A model generated the notes under the pieces. The model worked only from the letters and a program-made list of their open reading frames with translations. It was not told the DNA's origin and made no database searches. This document shows, one piece after another, positions 43,390 through 54,173 of a stretch of 64,000 bases of DNA. How positions within the stretch are numbered: position 1 is the first letter of the stretch; every line of letters starts with the position of its first letter. Source of the DNA: Orientallactaga sibirica (lineage: Eukaryota > Chordata > Mammalia > Rodentia > Dipodidae); NCBI GenBank assembly GCA_036365145.1, contig JAEOAD010000032.1:1665501-1729500 (forward strand), written 5' to 3'. The position numbers and the translations under genes are program-made.

Positions 43390-43575
43390 AAATTTGTCAT
43401 ATTCTTACCAGATTATAGTCTTATGCACCCCTTCTTCCACCCCCACTCCACTGAAGGCCCTACTCAGTGGGGTTATCTCTAATCACAGTAGGGCCATAAA
43501 CAAACCAGTCAGTCTCTATAGGGGAAAATGCCTGAGAATACACCTCCCCACTATGGCTTATCATTATTTCAAAAT
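43390..43575 (-). mobile_element. L1 3' UTR fragment, antisense
   Basis: The complement contains 'ccactgagtagggccttcag' and 'tggagtgggggtgg', aligning with the 'ccactgaggaaggccccagt' block of the L1 3' end at 8156-8190. Confidence 0.5.
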
Positions 43576-44408
43576 AAGATAGGGATAGGTCTATTTAAAC
43601 TTCAATGGCTCATTGAAACTTGGCTTCATCCTTGCTTGGGCTAATGGGGAAAATGGTTCTTTGGAAAACCACCTTATCTCAGCATGCTCTTCACACATAT
43701 CTGATTCCGTGAGAGTTTTCACAGCTCTGTATATTGTAGATTACCAAGAGCAATGAAAGGTGATTGCTATTCATAGGCATACACACTTTGTCTTGTCTGG
43801 TAGAGGTTTAATTGATTTTCCTCTCCCAAATTAGGAAAAAAAAAAAAAACAAACACAGTTTTGCTTGTATATCCACATTTAATTTAATATTTTTAACAAA
43901 TGTATCTGCTCATTATTAGAGTTTTCTTTAAACAGATAACTTTTTCTTGATTTTCTCATGTATATCCAGCAGCTCAAATCCTTGTGTAAATCAAAATGGA
44001 AGCCTTGAGGCCTCAAACATAAAAGCAAAAAAGCAGTGCAATAACAGTGCTGTGGAAGCTGGAAAGTCTCTGATGAATCTTCAGGAAGGAAACACCTTTG
44101 AGAGCTAACACCCGCCTCGGTAGAGTAAGAGTAAGTCAGTCATTCCCATCCATGCGCTCTGGAAGGCATGAGGGATAGACATGGGGGTATGAGGTTCGTA
44201 GAAGGAGCATGGCATACACATATCTATCTCCACCCTTAAGAAAGCTGTTCAACTTGCTTCTTCCAAAAATCCTTCAGTGAAACACATAGAGCGGGAGACT
44301 GGAGAATTTATTGCTGAAAAACTGACTGGCCAAAGATGATAGAATGTTCATCATTGCTAGTACATGTCAACTGATCCCCCACACCAGAATTCTGATCTGC
44401 TTTATTAT
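43576..44408. other. Single-copy stretch
   Basis: No gene or named repeat recognised. A poly-A run lies at about 43837. Confidence 0.4.
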
Positions 44409-44421
44409 TTTAAATGTTTTT

Positions 44422-44569
44422 TTTTTTTTTTTTGGAGGTAGGGTCTCACTCTGGCCCAGGCTGACCTGGAATTAAGTATGCACTCTCAGGGTGTCCTCAA
44501 ACTCATGGTGATTCTCCTACCTCTCCTTCCCAAGTGCTGGGATTAAAGGCGTGTACCACCGTGGCCAAC
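44422..44569 (-). mobile_element. B1 SINE
   Basis: 'ggaggtagggtctcactctg' through 'aggcgtgtaccaccgtggcc'. TTTAAATGTTTTT at about 44410 and 44570 is a probable 13-bp target duplication. Confidence 0.92.
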
Positions 44570-44620
44570 TTTAAATGTTTTTAAATACAAGTGGCTAATT
44601 ACAGATAAGATATTTGGGGA

Positions 44621-44625
<5 letters not shown>

Positions 44626-44687
<62 letters not shown>

Positions 44688-44698
44688 GTGTGTGTGTT
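44626..44698. repeat. (CT)n(GT)n microsatellite
   Basis: CT run to about 44656, then GT run with one GC interruption. May be the expanded tail of the antisense B4-like SINE to its right. Confidence 0.95.
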
Positions 44699-44799
44699 AT
44701 GAGAAGCAGTGGCATGCAGAGACAGAGGAAAGGAGTCGATAGCAAAGGCACAATGAAACACTCAGCCACATTATAGGCAGAGCCCACTAGAACACCCTT

Positions 44800-45042
44800 C
44801 TGCTTTGTTTTCTTAAGATGGAGCCTTTCATTGCAGCTGGAACTGCTGTTGTCAGTCAGGCTGACACAGGAAGCCACACAGTGAGCCAGAGTGATTCTCC
44901 CATCTCTGCCCCATGCCCCACTCAGGATTGGGTTACAGCTGGATGGGGCCATGCTCAGCTTTTTAAATGAGTTCTGGGGAAAACTCAGTCCTCATATTTG
45001 CATGCCCAGTGCTCTTAACCACTGAGCTATTTTTCCAGCCCC
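44800..45042 (-). mobile_element. B4-like composite SINE
   Basis: B1-like complement ('atggagcctttcattgcagc', 'caggattgggttacagctgg') followed by a tRNA-like head complement ('cagtgctcttaaccactgag', 'ctatttttccagcccc'). Confidence 0.65.
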
Positions 45043-46415
45043 CAGTCTATAAGAAAACTTTTTGTGTATAACTTGGCTAATTATTGGTAAACAAACAAAT
45101 AAACAAAAAAAAACAGGGTAAATGCTTGTTTCTTTCCCCCATTCCCTAAATTTAAAAACAGTAAATTGATTCACAAGTTCTTGTGGATTTTGGAAATAAT
45201 ATTTGATGTGCTTTAGTCTATTGAAGTTATTATTGTCAAGGCTGAACATGTCCAGCATTTCGCCATTTTGTGTTTTACTTGCTAGGATTTTTACCTCAAG
45301 TTGACTCATAATTATCTATGATTGTTGGTTTGTTTGGTTTTAGTGGAAGTCATTATTTCAAGTCCATCAATAGTATGGAAATATTTCTCTATTTAATATT
45401 TTCAAGTGAAAATGAAATAGATAAAATTAGATAATTTTGTTAAAAAATACATAAATTTGAAAATTTTGATAAAAAGTTCATAAATATGCAAATTAATATA
45501 GATTTTATCTAGGTAGCTTAATGGCTAGTAATTTTTGCATTTATGTTTATATGCATCCATATTTTACTATAGGCATATGCTACATGAAAGATCAAAGACT
45601 TAAATATTTAAAGTGCTCATATTTCAAAGTAAAGAATTATGATAAACCAAATTACTGTAACTATTCCAATTCAGTCATACAAGTTGTCTTGGAGAAGAAA
45701 TATGTATGCATGCATTAATTAATATTCACAAGGCACTTTAAAAATAATAGTTCTGTGTGGCATTATTCCATTTAGTTTATGGCATATTAATAATGCATTT
45801 TATTTATCTAGCATTTGAAGTAGTGCTTAATGAATTAATAAACATAATATCCAATTTCTTCTAATGAAGAGCATTGAAATGACTCATCTAAATTATTCTC
45901 TTATAATTTTACAATAATAATTATATTTAACACATTTATTGCCTTTGTTCCTTCAAAGTATTTTGCAAACACCTAGTTAGCTAATACTTCATATATCCAT
46001 TTTCATGGAATGCTGGCAGTAGGTGTTCTTTTTATATTTATGTTTATGTTTGTTTAGATCCAAACATGAGCTAAAAAAATCCCATTTGTGTCTGATTCCT
46101 GGAGAACAAAATGCTACTACTTAAGTCTGAATTTAATTTTGGAATAAAGTTCAAATGATGATCCCATTACCCATTACCCTGGCATCCAGCATTTAATTTT
46201 TCTTTTGCTATGATGCTAGGATGTCTAAGCGGCAACAGCCCTGATGTTGTAGTAATCACAAGTATGTCATCCATTGGACAAAAGAGCCAGGTCTCTCTCA
46301 GCCATGACCATGACATTTACATAGTTGAGACAGGGCTTAAAACATTGAGAGAGGAACTTTGATCTAAAAGTTAACATAAGCATAATTTCTCATTTTTAAT
46401 AGAAATATAAAAATG
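45043..46415. other. 1.4-kb AT-rich single-copy stretch
   Basis: No gene or repeat family recognised. Frames at 44992-45309 and 45521-45718 have no known domains. Confidence 0.4.
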
Positions 46416-46558
46416 TAGCTGGGCGTGGTGGTACACACCTTTAACCCCAGCACTCGGGAAGCAGAGGTAGGAGGATCACCATGAGTTCAAGGCCTCCCTG
46501 AGACTACACAGTGAATTCCAGATCAAGCTGGACTAGAGCTAAACCCTACCTTGAAAAA

Positions 46559-46607
<49 letters not shown>
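46416..46607 (+). mobile_element. B1 SINE with (TA)n tail
   Basis: 'agctgggcgtggtggtacac' to 'gagctaaaccctaccttgaa', then the A-tail is replaced by a pure (TA)n run at 46562-46607. Confidence 0.92.
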
Positions 46608-46611
<4 letters not shown>

Positions 46612-46715
46612 AATTTAAACTTTGAGTACTTTCAAAAATTGAAAGAGACTTGCCATCTCAAAATCCTTCCTTACATCCTTTTATCTTCTCTTGGTTATTT
46701 CTTTCTTCCCCCTTT

Positions 46716-46870
46716 CCTTGCTTCCTTCCTTCCTTCCTTGCTTCCTTCCTTCCTTCCTTCCTTCCTTCCTTCCTTCCTTCCTTCCTTCCTTCCTTCCTTC
46801 CTTCCTTCCTTCCTTCCTTCCCTCCCTCCCTCCCTCCCTCCCTCCCTCTCTCCTCTCTCTCTCTCTCTTT
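46716..46870. repeat. (TTCC)n to (CCCT)n to (CT)n microsatellite
   Basis: About 22 ttcc units, then ccct units, then a CT run. Lysine/glutamate/glycine- or serine/phenylalanine/leucine-rich frames across it on both strands (46639-46942) are repeat artefacts. Confidence 0.96.
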
Positions 46871-46887
46871 CTTTCTTTGTTTCTTTG

Positions 46888-47026
46888 TTTTTTTTTTTTC
46901 AAGGTAGGTTCTCACTCTAGCCCAGGCTGACCTGGAACTCACTCTGTAGTAGCAGGCTGGCCTTGATCTGCAGGCAATCCTCCTACCACATGCTGAGATT
47001 AAAGGTCTGCATCACCACACCTGGCT
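46888..47026 (-). mobile_element. B1 SINE
   Basis: 'aaggtaggttctcactctag' through 'ctgcatcaccacacctggct'. The neighbouring microsatellite lies at its poly-T end. Confidence 0.9.
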
Positions 47027-47128
47027 TCTTCATTTTGTAATGTAGTGGTTGCAACGGGACATTTTGAGTGATGACTGTTTTCACAACCAGAAGATTAGTG
47101 TTTATTTATTTTATTTTAGTATTTTTTG

Positions 47129-47250
47129 CCACCCATGGTGGTGCATGTCTTTAATCCCAGTACTTGAAAGGAAGAGTTAAAAGGATTGTGGCAAGTCGGA
47201 GGCCAGTCTGGGAATACACAGTGAGCGCCTACCTCAAAAAATCAAACAAA
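47129..47250 (+). mobile_element. B1 SINE, internally deleted
   Basis: 'cacccatggtggtgcatgtc', 'tttaatcccagtacttgaaa', then 'acacagtgagcgcctacctc'. Shorter than a full B1. Confidence 0.82.
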
Positions 47251-47404
47251 ACATATACTGAAAGCACATACACATGTGTATGTGTGCGTATATGTGTGTA
47301 CATGCTACAGTGTGCTTGTGGTCGTCAAAGGATCATCTCAGAGTGTCTGTGCTCTACCTTCTGACAGGGTCTGTTGCCATGCCATCATGAGCTATAGATT
47401 ATAT

Positions 47405-47490
47405 CCTGACTTACATGGTTAGCTTATGAATTGAACGTGGGCTGGCATGCTTTGCAAGTGCCTTTAACCACTGGGCCAAATTAGCTCTTT
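47405..47490 (-). mobile_element. B2/B3-like SINE head fragment
   Basis: 'gaattgaacgtgggctggca' and 'tgcctttaaccactgggcca' match the complement of a tRNA-like SINE head. Confidence 0.45.
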
Positions 47491-47984
47491 AGATGGGAAG
47501 ATTATTGTCAGCATCTGACCGAGTCCTCTCTTTGTTCTGATCATATGCTATAACCTAGTAGCTAAAATGACAGATTAATAGATCTAGTTTTGGAGAAGCT
47601 AGTCAGGTGCCAAGGCTCCATCCCGTAAAAGATTAGTGCCTTAAAACTGTATCCATGGAAGGACACAGCAAGAAGAGTCTACCAACCTGCTGGCACCTTG
47701 ATCCTGGTCTTATGACTTAAGAATTATGAGAAAGGAATTTCTACCTTGGTGTGTGTGTGTGTGTGTGTGTGTAAGTCTAAGAAATGTTGTTAAGGCAGCA
47801 GGAATGGACCAAGGTAGAGCATTCTGGGCTCAGTTTAAATTCTTTGTATGTGAAGAAACATTGGGTAACTAATTATTCAGTTTGTTCTTTGCATATGGAA
47901 ACAATTTAATGCAAGGGAATGTTTACCAATTAAAATAAAATAAAAGGCCTAAGTGAGGTCAGGGGAAAAGACTGAGTAAGGGGA
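47491..47984. other. Single-copy stretch with (GT)n
   Basis: Contains a (GT)11 at 47752-47772. No gene recognised. Confidence 0.4.
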
Positions 47985-49073
47985 AGCTGGAGGGAGGGCT
48001 AATCAAAATCTAAGAGGATATAAATAAGTCATATGGAACACTCAGAAGCAGTAGATTGTTACTAGAAAATTTTCAGTGCTAGGGATGGGATATCTTCCAG
48101 TGAGCTGTTGGCCAGGGAGGTAACAGATAGCGCTAAAACTCTATAAGCCATTGCATAGGCCCTTGGTTTCCCACCAGGAATAGATGGTAAGACCCTATTG
48201 CTGAAGACTCCACATACCTGGGCTGCAAGGTCACTGAGAAATCCTGTTGGAGCCGAGATGAAAGCCTCCTCCATGTGAACCAGCTGACAGAAAGCTGGAA
48301 AAAGCTACTCTGTATGCAGTTCAGTGGGAGAGGGAAAACACCAGTGAAGATACTCAACAGTAGACTCTGCAAGCTTTAAATTTGGCCAGCCAGGCCAAAT
48401 GAGCCAACGGGTACAATAGTGGCATGTCTATGAACCCAACTGCTCTCTAATTCGACTGGAGGTCCACTCTATGGGAGGTAATACATCCCTGATACTGAAA
48501 ACCTGCAACAGTGGTAGTCATAAGCCCTAGGACTGTAATGTCTGCAGGTGTCTGGCTAAATGTATGTACTATGCTCACCAAACTGCCCAGTAAGCACTTC
48601 TCTTAATGTCCACACCAGTGTATTAATGCTACTCTCACTTTTGTTTAGAGAAGCTGCTCCTTTCAGATGGCAGTGATATTGGGATGACTCGGAAGGCACC
48701 ATGGTGCTGAGAAGAAGGGACAGAGGTGTGCTCAGCGCTGAAACATATCTATCACACCTTCCAAGGCTCAGGGTCCATTGAGGAATAGGTGGTAGAAAGA
48801 ATGTAAGAGTCAAAGGAAGGGAAGGACACCTTACAATGTGCTCCTCCAGACAGGCCTGAATATCCATGACCTCACAGTGCCTCACACTACCTACACAAGA
48901 CCATCATAATAGGAGAAAAAGATCATGACATCAGAATAAAGAGAGACTGATTGAGAGCGGGAGGGGATATGATGGGGAGTGGAGTTTCAAAGCGGAAAGT
49001 GGGGAGGGAGGGAATTACCATGTCTACAATCATGGAAGTTCTCAATAAAATAATAAATAAATAAATATCAAAA
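47985..49073 (+). mobile_element. L1 LINE 3' UTR, 5'-truncated (Lx-like)
   Basis: Block order: 'gatggtaagaccctattgct', 'ggccaaatgagccaacgggt', 'gactggaggtccactctatg', 'gaggaataggtggtagaaag', 'cctacacaagaccatcataa', 'ggagtttcaaagcggaaagt', 'attaccatgtctacaatcat' and 'ctcaataaaataataaataa'. The G-rich 'gtggggagggaggg' tract just before the end is typical of L1 3' UTRs. ORF2 sequence is absent. Frames at 48062-48885 are UTR artefacts. Confidence 0.78.
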
Positions 49074-50445
49074 AATTCCTTTGGCAAGCTCAAGGGTCAA
49101 AAAACTAATATTTATGTGATAGACACTTTTACTCCAATTTCAAGAGTTCTTCATTGCAATTTTTGATGCTCAGCTTTCCCATGTCTGACCAAAAGGCTTC
49201 CATGGCTTTAGATGGGATTTAATCCGAGCCACAGTTTGGAAAAAGCTGGGATGTTAGTCACACTTCATTTCTGCCTTCAGATCAAACTAAGAAAATGCAA
49301 GGCGGTGTTAATAATTAATGGTGAACACCCTTAAGGTAGTGAAAAGGTTACTGAGGACACAGTATAAAATAATTATTTGTTGGTCTGGTTTTTATAAGAA
49401 TAACTACCTTTAAAACACAGACTCCAAAACAGCCTCTGCTTAATTGCATTATGTCTAAATTAATTCCAAGTCTCCAGACTAATATGCACCCAGAACAATC
49501 AATTTTGCTTGTGAACATGGCAAACAAGTGTACTGCTACGATTAACCTTTAGAAATTGCACCAGAGGACTCGGAAAGAAAACCATTTCTCCCAGAAACAC
49601 AACTTGCATATATGCTCACTCTGAGGTCAGCATTGCATCCTCTCTCATTCTCCTATAGTTCTCTTTCGTAGAAAAACAGCTCTCAATTCACAGGGGAAAG
49701 ATGCTGATAGAGCAGATGGATTGCATTTTTCCCAAAATCTCGGAGTGAATTACCCACTTGATGTTTGTTCACCATAAGTATGCTGAAGTATTTCCTCCAC
49801 GTAAATAATGGATGTATTTCCACAAAAAAGGATTCTTTCCATACACAACTGCTGAATAACATATCTCTGACCATTAGGAAAGTGGCTCTGTTATCTTGCT
49901 ATCATATAATCCTCACACTCCACGCAACTACTGCCAACAATACCCACTGGGACAAAAGGACCTAGGTCAGAATTGAACATTACGTACAGGTGTCATCATT
50001 TACCTGAAGTTGAGACATCCCTTGGCTTGTATGACAATGACCATTCAGAACATCTCAGGACAGTCATTTTTTTTTACATGTTTCATCTTAGGATTCCCTG
50101 GTACAGTTTTGTGATTACATTCAAATTACACATCTTTGACATGTTGCCTCATTCCTTTGATTTCATCCTATAGGATTTGCTCCATTATTTGTTATGGCTC
50201 CATTGATTATCACCTCATTAAATCATGTGTGATTGGCTTCCCCATTGTAAACTTACTCTGCCTTTTATAATTGGTATCTAGTGAATGACAATCTGGAGCT
50301 ATACAAATACACCATTCTTCCTCAACTATATCATTCTTTATATATTTACATAAAATGCATCCATTTTCATTCAATAAGTATAATATGTTACCATCATCAT
50401 TCATTATAATATTTAATTTGGCCTAGTTTGTCCTGTTTCAACAGA

Positions 50446-50452
<7 letters not shown>
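49074..50452. other. Single-copy stretch, candidate conserved non-coding DNA
   Basis: 49200-49580 is repeat-free and rich in homeodomain-type cores (taattaat at about 49313, taattgcat, aattaattcc). Frames up to 66 codons have no known domains. Confidence 0.35.

Positions 50453-50497
<45 letters not shown>
50453..50497. repeat. (TA)n microsatellite
   Basis: Uninterrupted TA run after 'gtgtatat'. Confidence 0.95.
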
Positions 50498-50504
<7 letters not shown>

Positions 50505-51786
50505 GTTGAGAAGTTGTTGAGAAGGGGGAATAAAGAAGAGACATTTTTAGTTTAAGTTTATGGTGCTCAAGCTGTTCTGTAATGTTGTGAAGTCTAGCTT
50601 GTTATTTCAAGGTAACGTTTTTTTTGTGTGGGCGTGTTTTTTATTCTGCTTCTGGCACGTGTGTGGGCAGAGTAGACTGCTGGTTGAGGACAGATGACAA
50701 TGACAGAAAATGAGTCTGAGTCTTGGAAGAGGGATGGAGTCAAGAAGGGCCTGTTCCCCACCAGAAGAGATTATCATTCCTCCTGAAGCCCTGCAGAAGG
50801 ACACTACACTAGTCCAGCAGACACACCAAAGCTAGGAAAAGGCCTCTTCCAGGGAATAGACAGGACCATCAGCAACCTCAGCTAGACAAGCATTTCTGCA
50901 AAATCCACACACAGCCAAAGTAGATGAAGTAAAAAAAAAAAAAAAAAAACTGCAGGATTCTGAGTCACTAAAGCTTTAGAAATTTACTATAGCTTAATGC
51001 CTTATGTATTAAAAATAGGGGTTCTTATGCAAGAAAAATGTGCATGAAAATAGAAACTGTGAGAAAAGGAGAAGAAAAAAATGCCACATGAAAGCCCTAG
51101 AGGCCTCCCGTAATGATTGTTGCTAGCATCACAGGGAGTTTGCTTCATAGAGTCCCATGTAGGCTCAGATCATCTCAAGTATCTGAATGTATTCTTATGA
51201 CCATGTTATAATTTACAAAGATTGGAGTGTTCTATCTAAGTTTGACAAGAATAACATTAGATGTCAGTCCAAACCAACTTCATAAATTTCAAAGACATAA
51301 CTACTCTTTCTCATTTTGTTATTCTAAAAAGAATGTGCTACAATAAATTGAGCTCATACCCAGTATTTTTCTAAGTTTCTAAATGACCAGATCACAATTG
51401 TCTCTGTTTTCTTTCCTCCCTCAGGCCAGCCCACATTTACATAAAGGTACCTCTGTTTATCCTTCTTTTTCTCCTCCACAATGCAACATGACATAGCACC
51501 TTTGACACCCTCTAACTTCTTGTATTGGAATGATTAATGAAAGATATATGGGTCAACAATATTGAAGCGGTGCTGTTAGCAGCTACTGCTTCCTGAAGTT
51601 TTCTCCAGAGTACTTCACCAATCCAGTGTCACTTTCTCGTCATGACATGATGCACTCTGCCATGCATTCTGGTTTGTTTCAATAAATGATTTCCTTATAT
51701 TGGAGAAGAAGCATTGGCTCTTCTAGATGTCCTTCATGGGATCTGGAAAAATATTTTTAAAGTCCATTTTATATGAGCTTCAAAAA
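50498..51786. other. Single-copy stretch
   Basis: A poly-A run lies at about 50930-50949. 50600-50900 is GC-richer but has no splice-bounded or recognisable frame. Confidence 0.4.
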
Positions 51787-51992
51787 TACTTTTATTTATT
51801 TTATTTGAAAGCAAAGGGAGATTGGAGAAGAGGGACAGACAGGGAGAATGGGCCTCCAGCCATTGCAAACAATCTCAAGATGCATGCACCATTTTGTGGA
51901 TTTGGCTTTATGTGGGTACTGGGGAATCAAACCTGGGTCATTAGGGTTTGTAGGCAAGTAGCACCTTAACCACGGAGCCATCACTCCAACCC
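51787..51992 (-). mobile_element. DIP-type SINE
   Basis: Left 'ttttatttattttatttgaa', 'gcctccagccattgcaaaca', right 'ccttaaccacggagccatca'. Confidence 0.9.
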
Positions 51993-52041
51993 TTATGTGA
52001 GTGTTTTTGTAGACATTGTCCAAACTACAAAACTTTACCTT

Positions 52042-52230
52042 GGGGCTGGAGAGATGGCTCAGCAGTTAAAGGTGCTTGCTTGCAAAGCCTAATGAATTCA
52101 GTTCCCCAGTACACACATAAAGCCAGATGCACTAGATGGTAGTTGTATAGTGGCAGGAAGCACTGCACTCTCTCTCTCTCCTTCCCTCTCTCTCTCTCCC
52201 CCTCCCTCGCTCTCTCTCTCTTCCTCTCCC
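52042..52230 (+). mobile_element. DIP-type SINE, internal deletion
   Basis: Head 'ggggctggagagatggctca', 'ttgcaaagcctaatgaattc', short middle and a long CT-rich tail that runs into the next B1. Confidence 0.88.
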
Positions 52231-52234
52231 TCCT

Positions 52235-52375
52235 TTCTTTTTTGGTCTTGTTCTAGCCCAGGCAGACCTGGAATTCACTATGTTGTCTCAGGCTGTCCTC
52301 AAACTCACATCAATCCTCCTACCTCTCTGCCTGCTGAGTGCTGGGGAATAAAGGCATATGCTACCACACTCAACC
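52235..52375 (-). mobile_element. B1 SINE
   Basis: 'cttgttctagcccaggcaga' through 'atatgctaccacactcaacc', inserted at the pyrimidine tail of the preceding SINE. Confidence 0.9.
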
Positions 52376-52387
52376 TTCATATCTATC

Positions 52388-52388
<1 letters not shown>

Positions 52389-52430
<42 letters not shown>

Positions 52431-52620
52431 TTTGAGAGAGAGAGCTAGGCAGAGAGAGAGACAGAGAGAGAGAGAGAGGGAGAATGGGCACAACAGGGCC
52501 TATAGCCACTGCAAATGAACTCCAGATGCATGTGTCATGTGCATCTTGTGTACGTGGGTCCTGGAAATCTAACTGAGTAGGCAAGTGCCTTAACTGCCAA
52601 GCCATCTTTCCAGCCCTTCC
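52389..52620 (-). mobile_element. DIP-type SINE with (TTTA)n tail
   Basis: Pure (ttta) repeat, AG run, 'gggcctatagccactgcaaa', 'cttaactgccaagccatctt'. TATCTATCT at 52380-52388 and 52621-52629 is a 9-bp target duplication. Confidence 0.92.
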
Positions 52621-52656
52621 TATCTATCTGAAACAAAAATACTTTAAGACTCTTAA

Positions 52657-52988
52657 CTTGGGGTGCTACGAGATTCCTTAATGGGTAAAGTACTTTCCTT
52701 GAAAGCATGATGATCTGGAGTTAACACTAGAATCCACATTAATGAAAAAAAAAATCACAGGTGGTTGGCATATGATTTTAATACCAGCACTGGGAATGCC
52801 AAAATAGGTGGATCCCTGGGGTTTGTGGCCAGGCCGATATTTTACTTGGTAAACACCAAGACAGACCCTACTTCAAAACTAAGGTTGGCAGTATCAAAAG
52901 AATAAAACATGAAATTGTCCTCTGGCCTCCACACACATATGCACACACATGTGTAAACACCCATACACAAACATGAACACACACAATC
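52657..52988 (+). mobile_element. B4-like composite SINE
   Basis: tRNA-like start 'ggggtgctacgagattcctt', B1-like middle ('gatccctggggtttgtggcc', 'agacagaccctacttcaaaa'), the 'tcctctggcctccacacaca' block and a degenerate CA tail. Confidence 0.7.
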
Positions 52989-53347
52989 CTTAACCTGATA
53001 TTTTGACCATAAACATCTGATATCACAAAAAAATAACCAAACATTAACACACACTTATAGGTACTGCATAAATGTATGCATATTATCTTGATTTGTTTTC
53101 TTGACAAAGAAAACCTTTATAGACCAGAAGACCTTTACTTCAAACATGAATGCTGTATTGGTACTGTGCTCTGTAACAGATGGATTGACCTGAGCTCTGA
53201 TTAGTGCTGATTCAAGGTTGAACAACCATCCTGGTAGAATCCTATTGATCCATTGGATGTTATGACCCATTTCTTGCTGTGCCTGAGTTCCGATCATGAA
53301 ATTTTGTTTCATGCATTAAAATCTTTCTTTAAAAATTTTGTCTGAAC
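52989..53347. other. Single-copy stretch
   Basis: No gene recognised. The 85-codon minus-strand frame at 53055-53312 has no known domain. Confidence 0.35.
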
Positions 53348-53403
53348 AGAGGCTCCCAAGAGCCCATCACTGAAGTAGATCTAAAAGAACCCCGGCATGT
53401 CTC
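53348..53403 (+). mobile_element. Short L1 3' UTR fragment joined to MaLR
   Basis: 'gcccatcactgaagtagatc' followed by 'tctcaggga' matches the 7966-8015 part of the L1 3' UTR, then switches at once to MaLR internal sequence. Confidence 0.55.
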
Positions 53404-53829
53404 AGGGATGGTTGCTAAAGAGAGCTGCCAGCCCTGATGAAGTTTCCCAGGACTGTGAGTAGCCTAGCTGGAGGGGCAGAATTAGAACTCCAGAGACTTC
53501 TCAGTGGTTAGAATTATTGGACTTAGAGACTTGTCATTTACTAGAGTTGCTGGACTTGGAGCTACAGAGTTTGATGTTTGCCCTGTTTAAATCTTGTATT
53601 AGTTGAATATTTCATCTCTATGCCCAATACTAACTTTTGCAGTGTGAGTGTTTACTCTGTGTCATTATGGGTTTTTTGTTGTTTTTGGTACCATGGCTCA
53701 GTTAAAAGATCTCAGACTAAGGGAAGCATCATTGGGATTGATAAAAACTAAGGGAACTTTTGAAGTTGGATGAATGCATTGCATTTTACATCATGGATGG
53801 TTATCAGTTTATGGAGGCCTGGGACAGAA
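53404..53829 (+). mobile_element. ERVL-MaLR internal region (non-coding)
   Basis: Same block order as 9545-9948: 'ctaaagagagctgccagccc', 'gaactccagagacttctcag', 'agtttgatgtttgccctgtt', 'ggctcagttaaaagatctca', 'catcatggatggttatcagt'. Confidence 0.72.
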
Positions 53830-54173
53830 GGTACTGGTTTGATTCAGGTGTCCCCAATTAACATAGGCGTTCTGAATGCTTAGGTTTCTAGCTGATAGAG
53901 ATTTGTGAATTAATGCCCCCTGGAGGCATTATAGTGTTGGGAGCAGGCTTATGGGTATTATAACCAGTTTCCCCTTGCCAGTGTTTGGCCCACTCTGTTC
54001 CTATTGTCTACCTGATGTTGTTCAGGAGGTGATGTCCACCCTCTGCTCATGCCATCATTTTCCCCTGCCATCATGGAGCTTCCCTTTGAGCCTATAAGCC
54101 AAAATAAACCCTTTTCCCCACAAGCTGTTCTAGGCAGGTGATTTCTGCCAGCAACGCGAACCTGACTGTAACA
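53830..54173 (+). mobile_element. ERVL-MaLR 3' LTR
   Basis: Starts with a mutated 'gtactggtttgattcaggtg' (TGTGG lost) and ends 'cctgactgtaaca'. Keeps 'aagccaaaataaaccctttt' as the polyadenylation region. Sister of 9949-10293. Confidence 0.75.

Noticed and set aside
46639..46942. Overlapping 73-94-codon frames rich in Ser/Phe/Leu or Lys/Glu/Gly
   Set aside because: Products of the (TTCC)n/(CCCT)n microsatellite, open on both strands.
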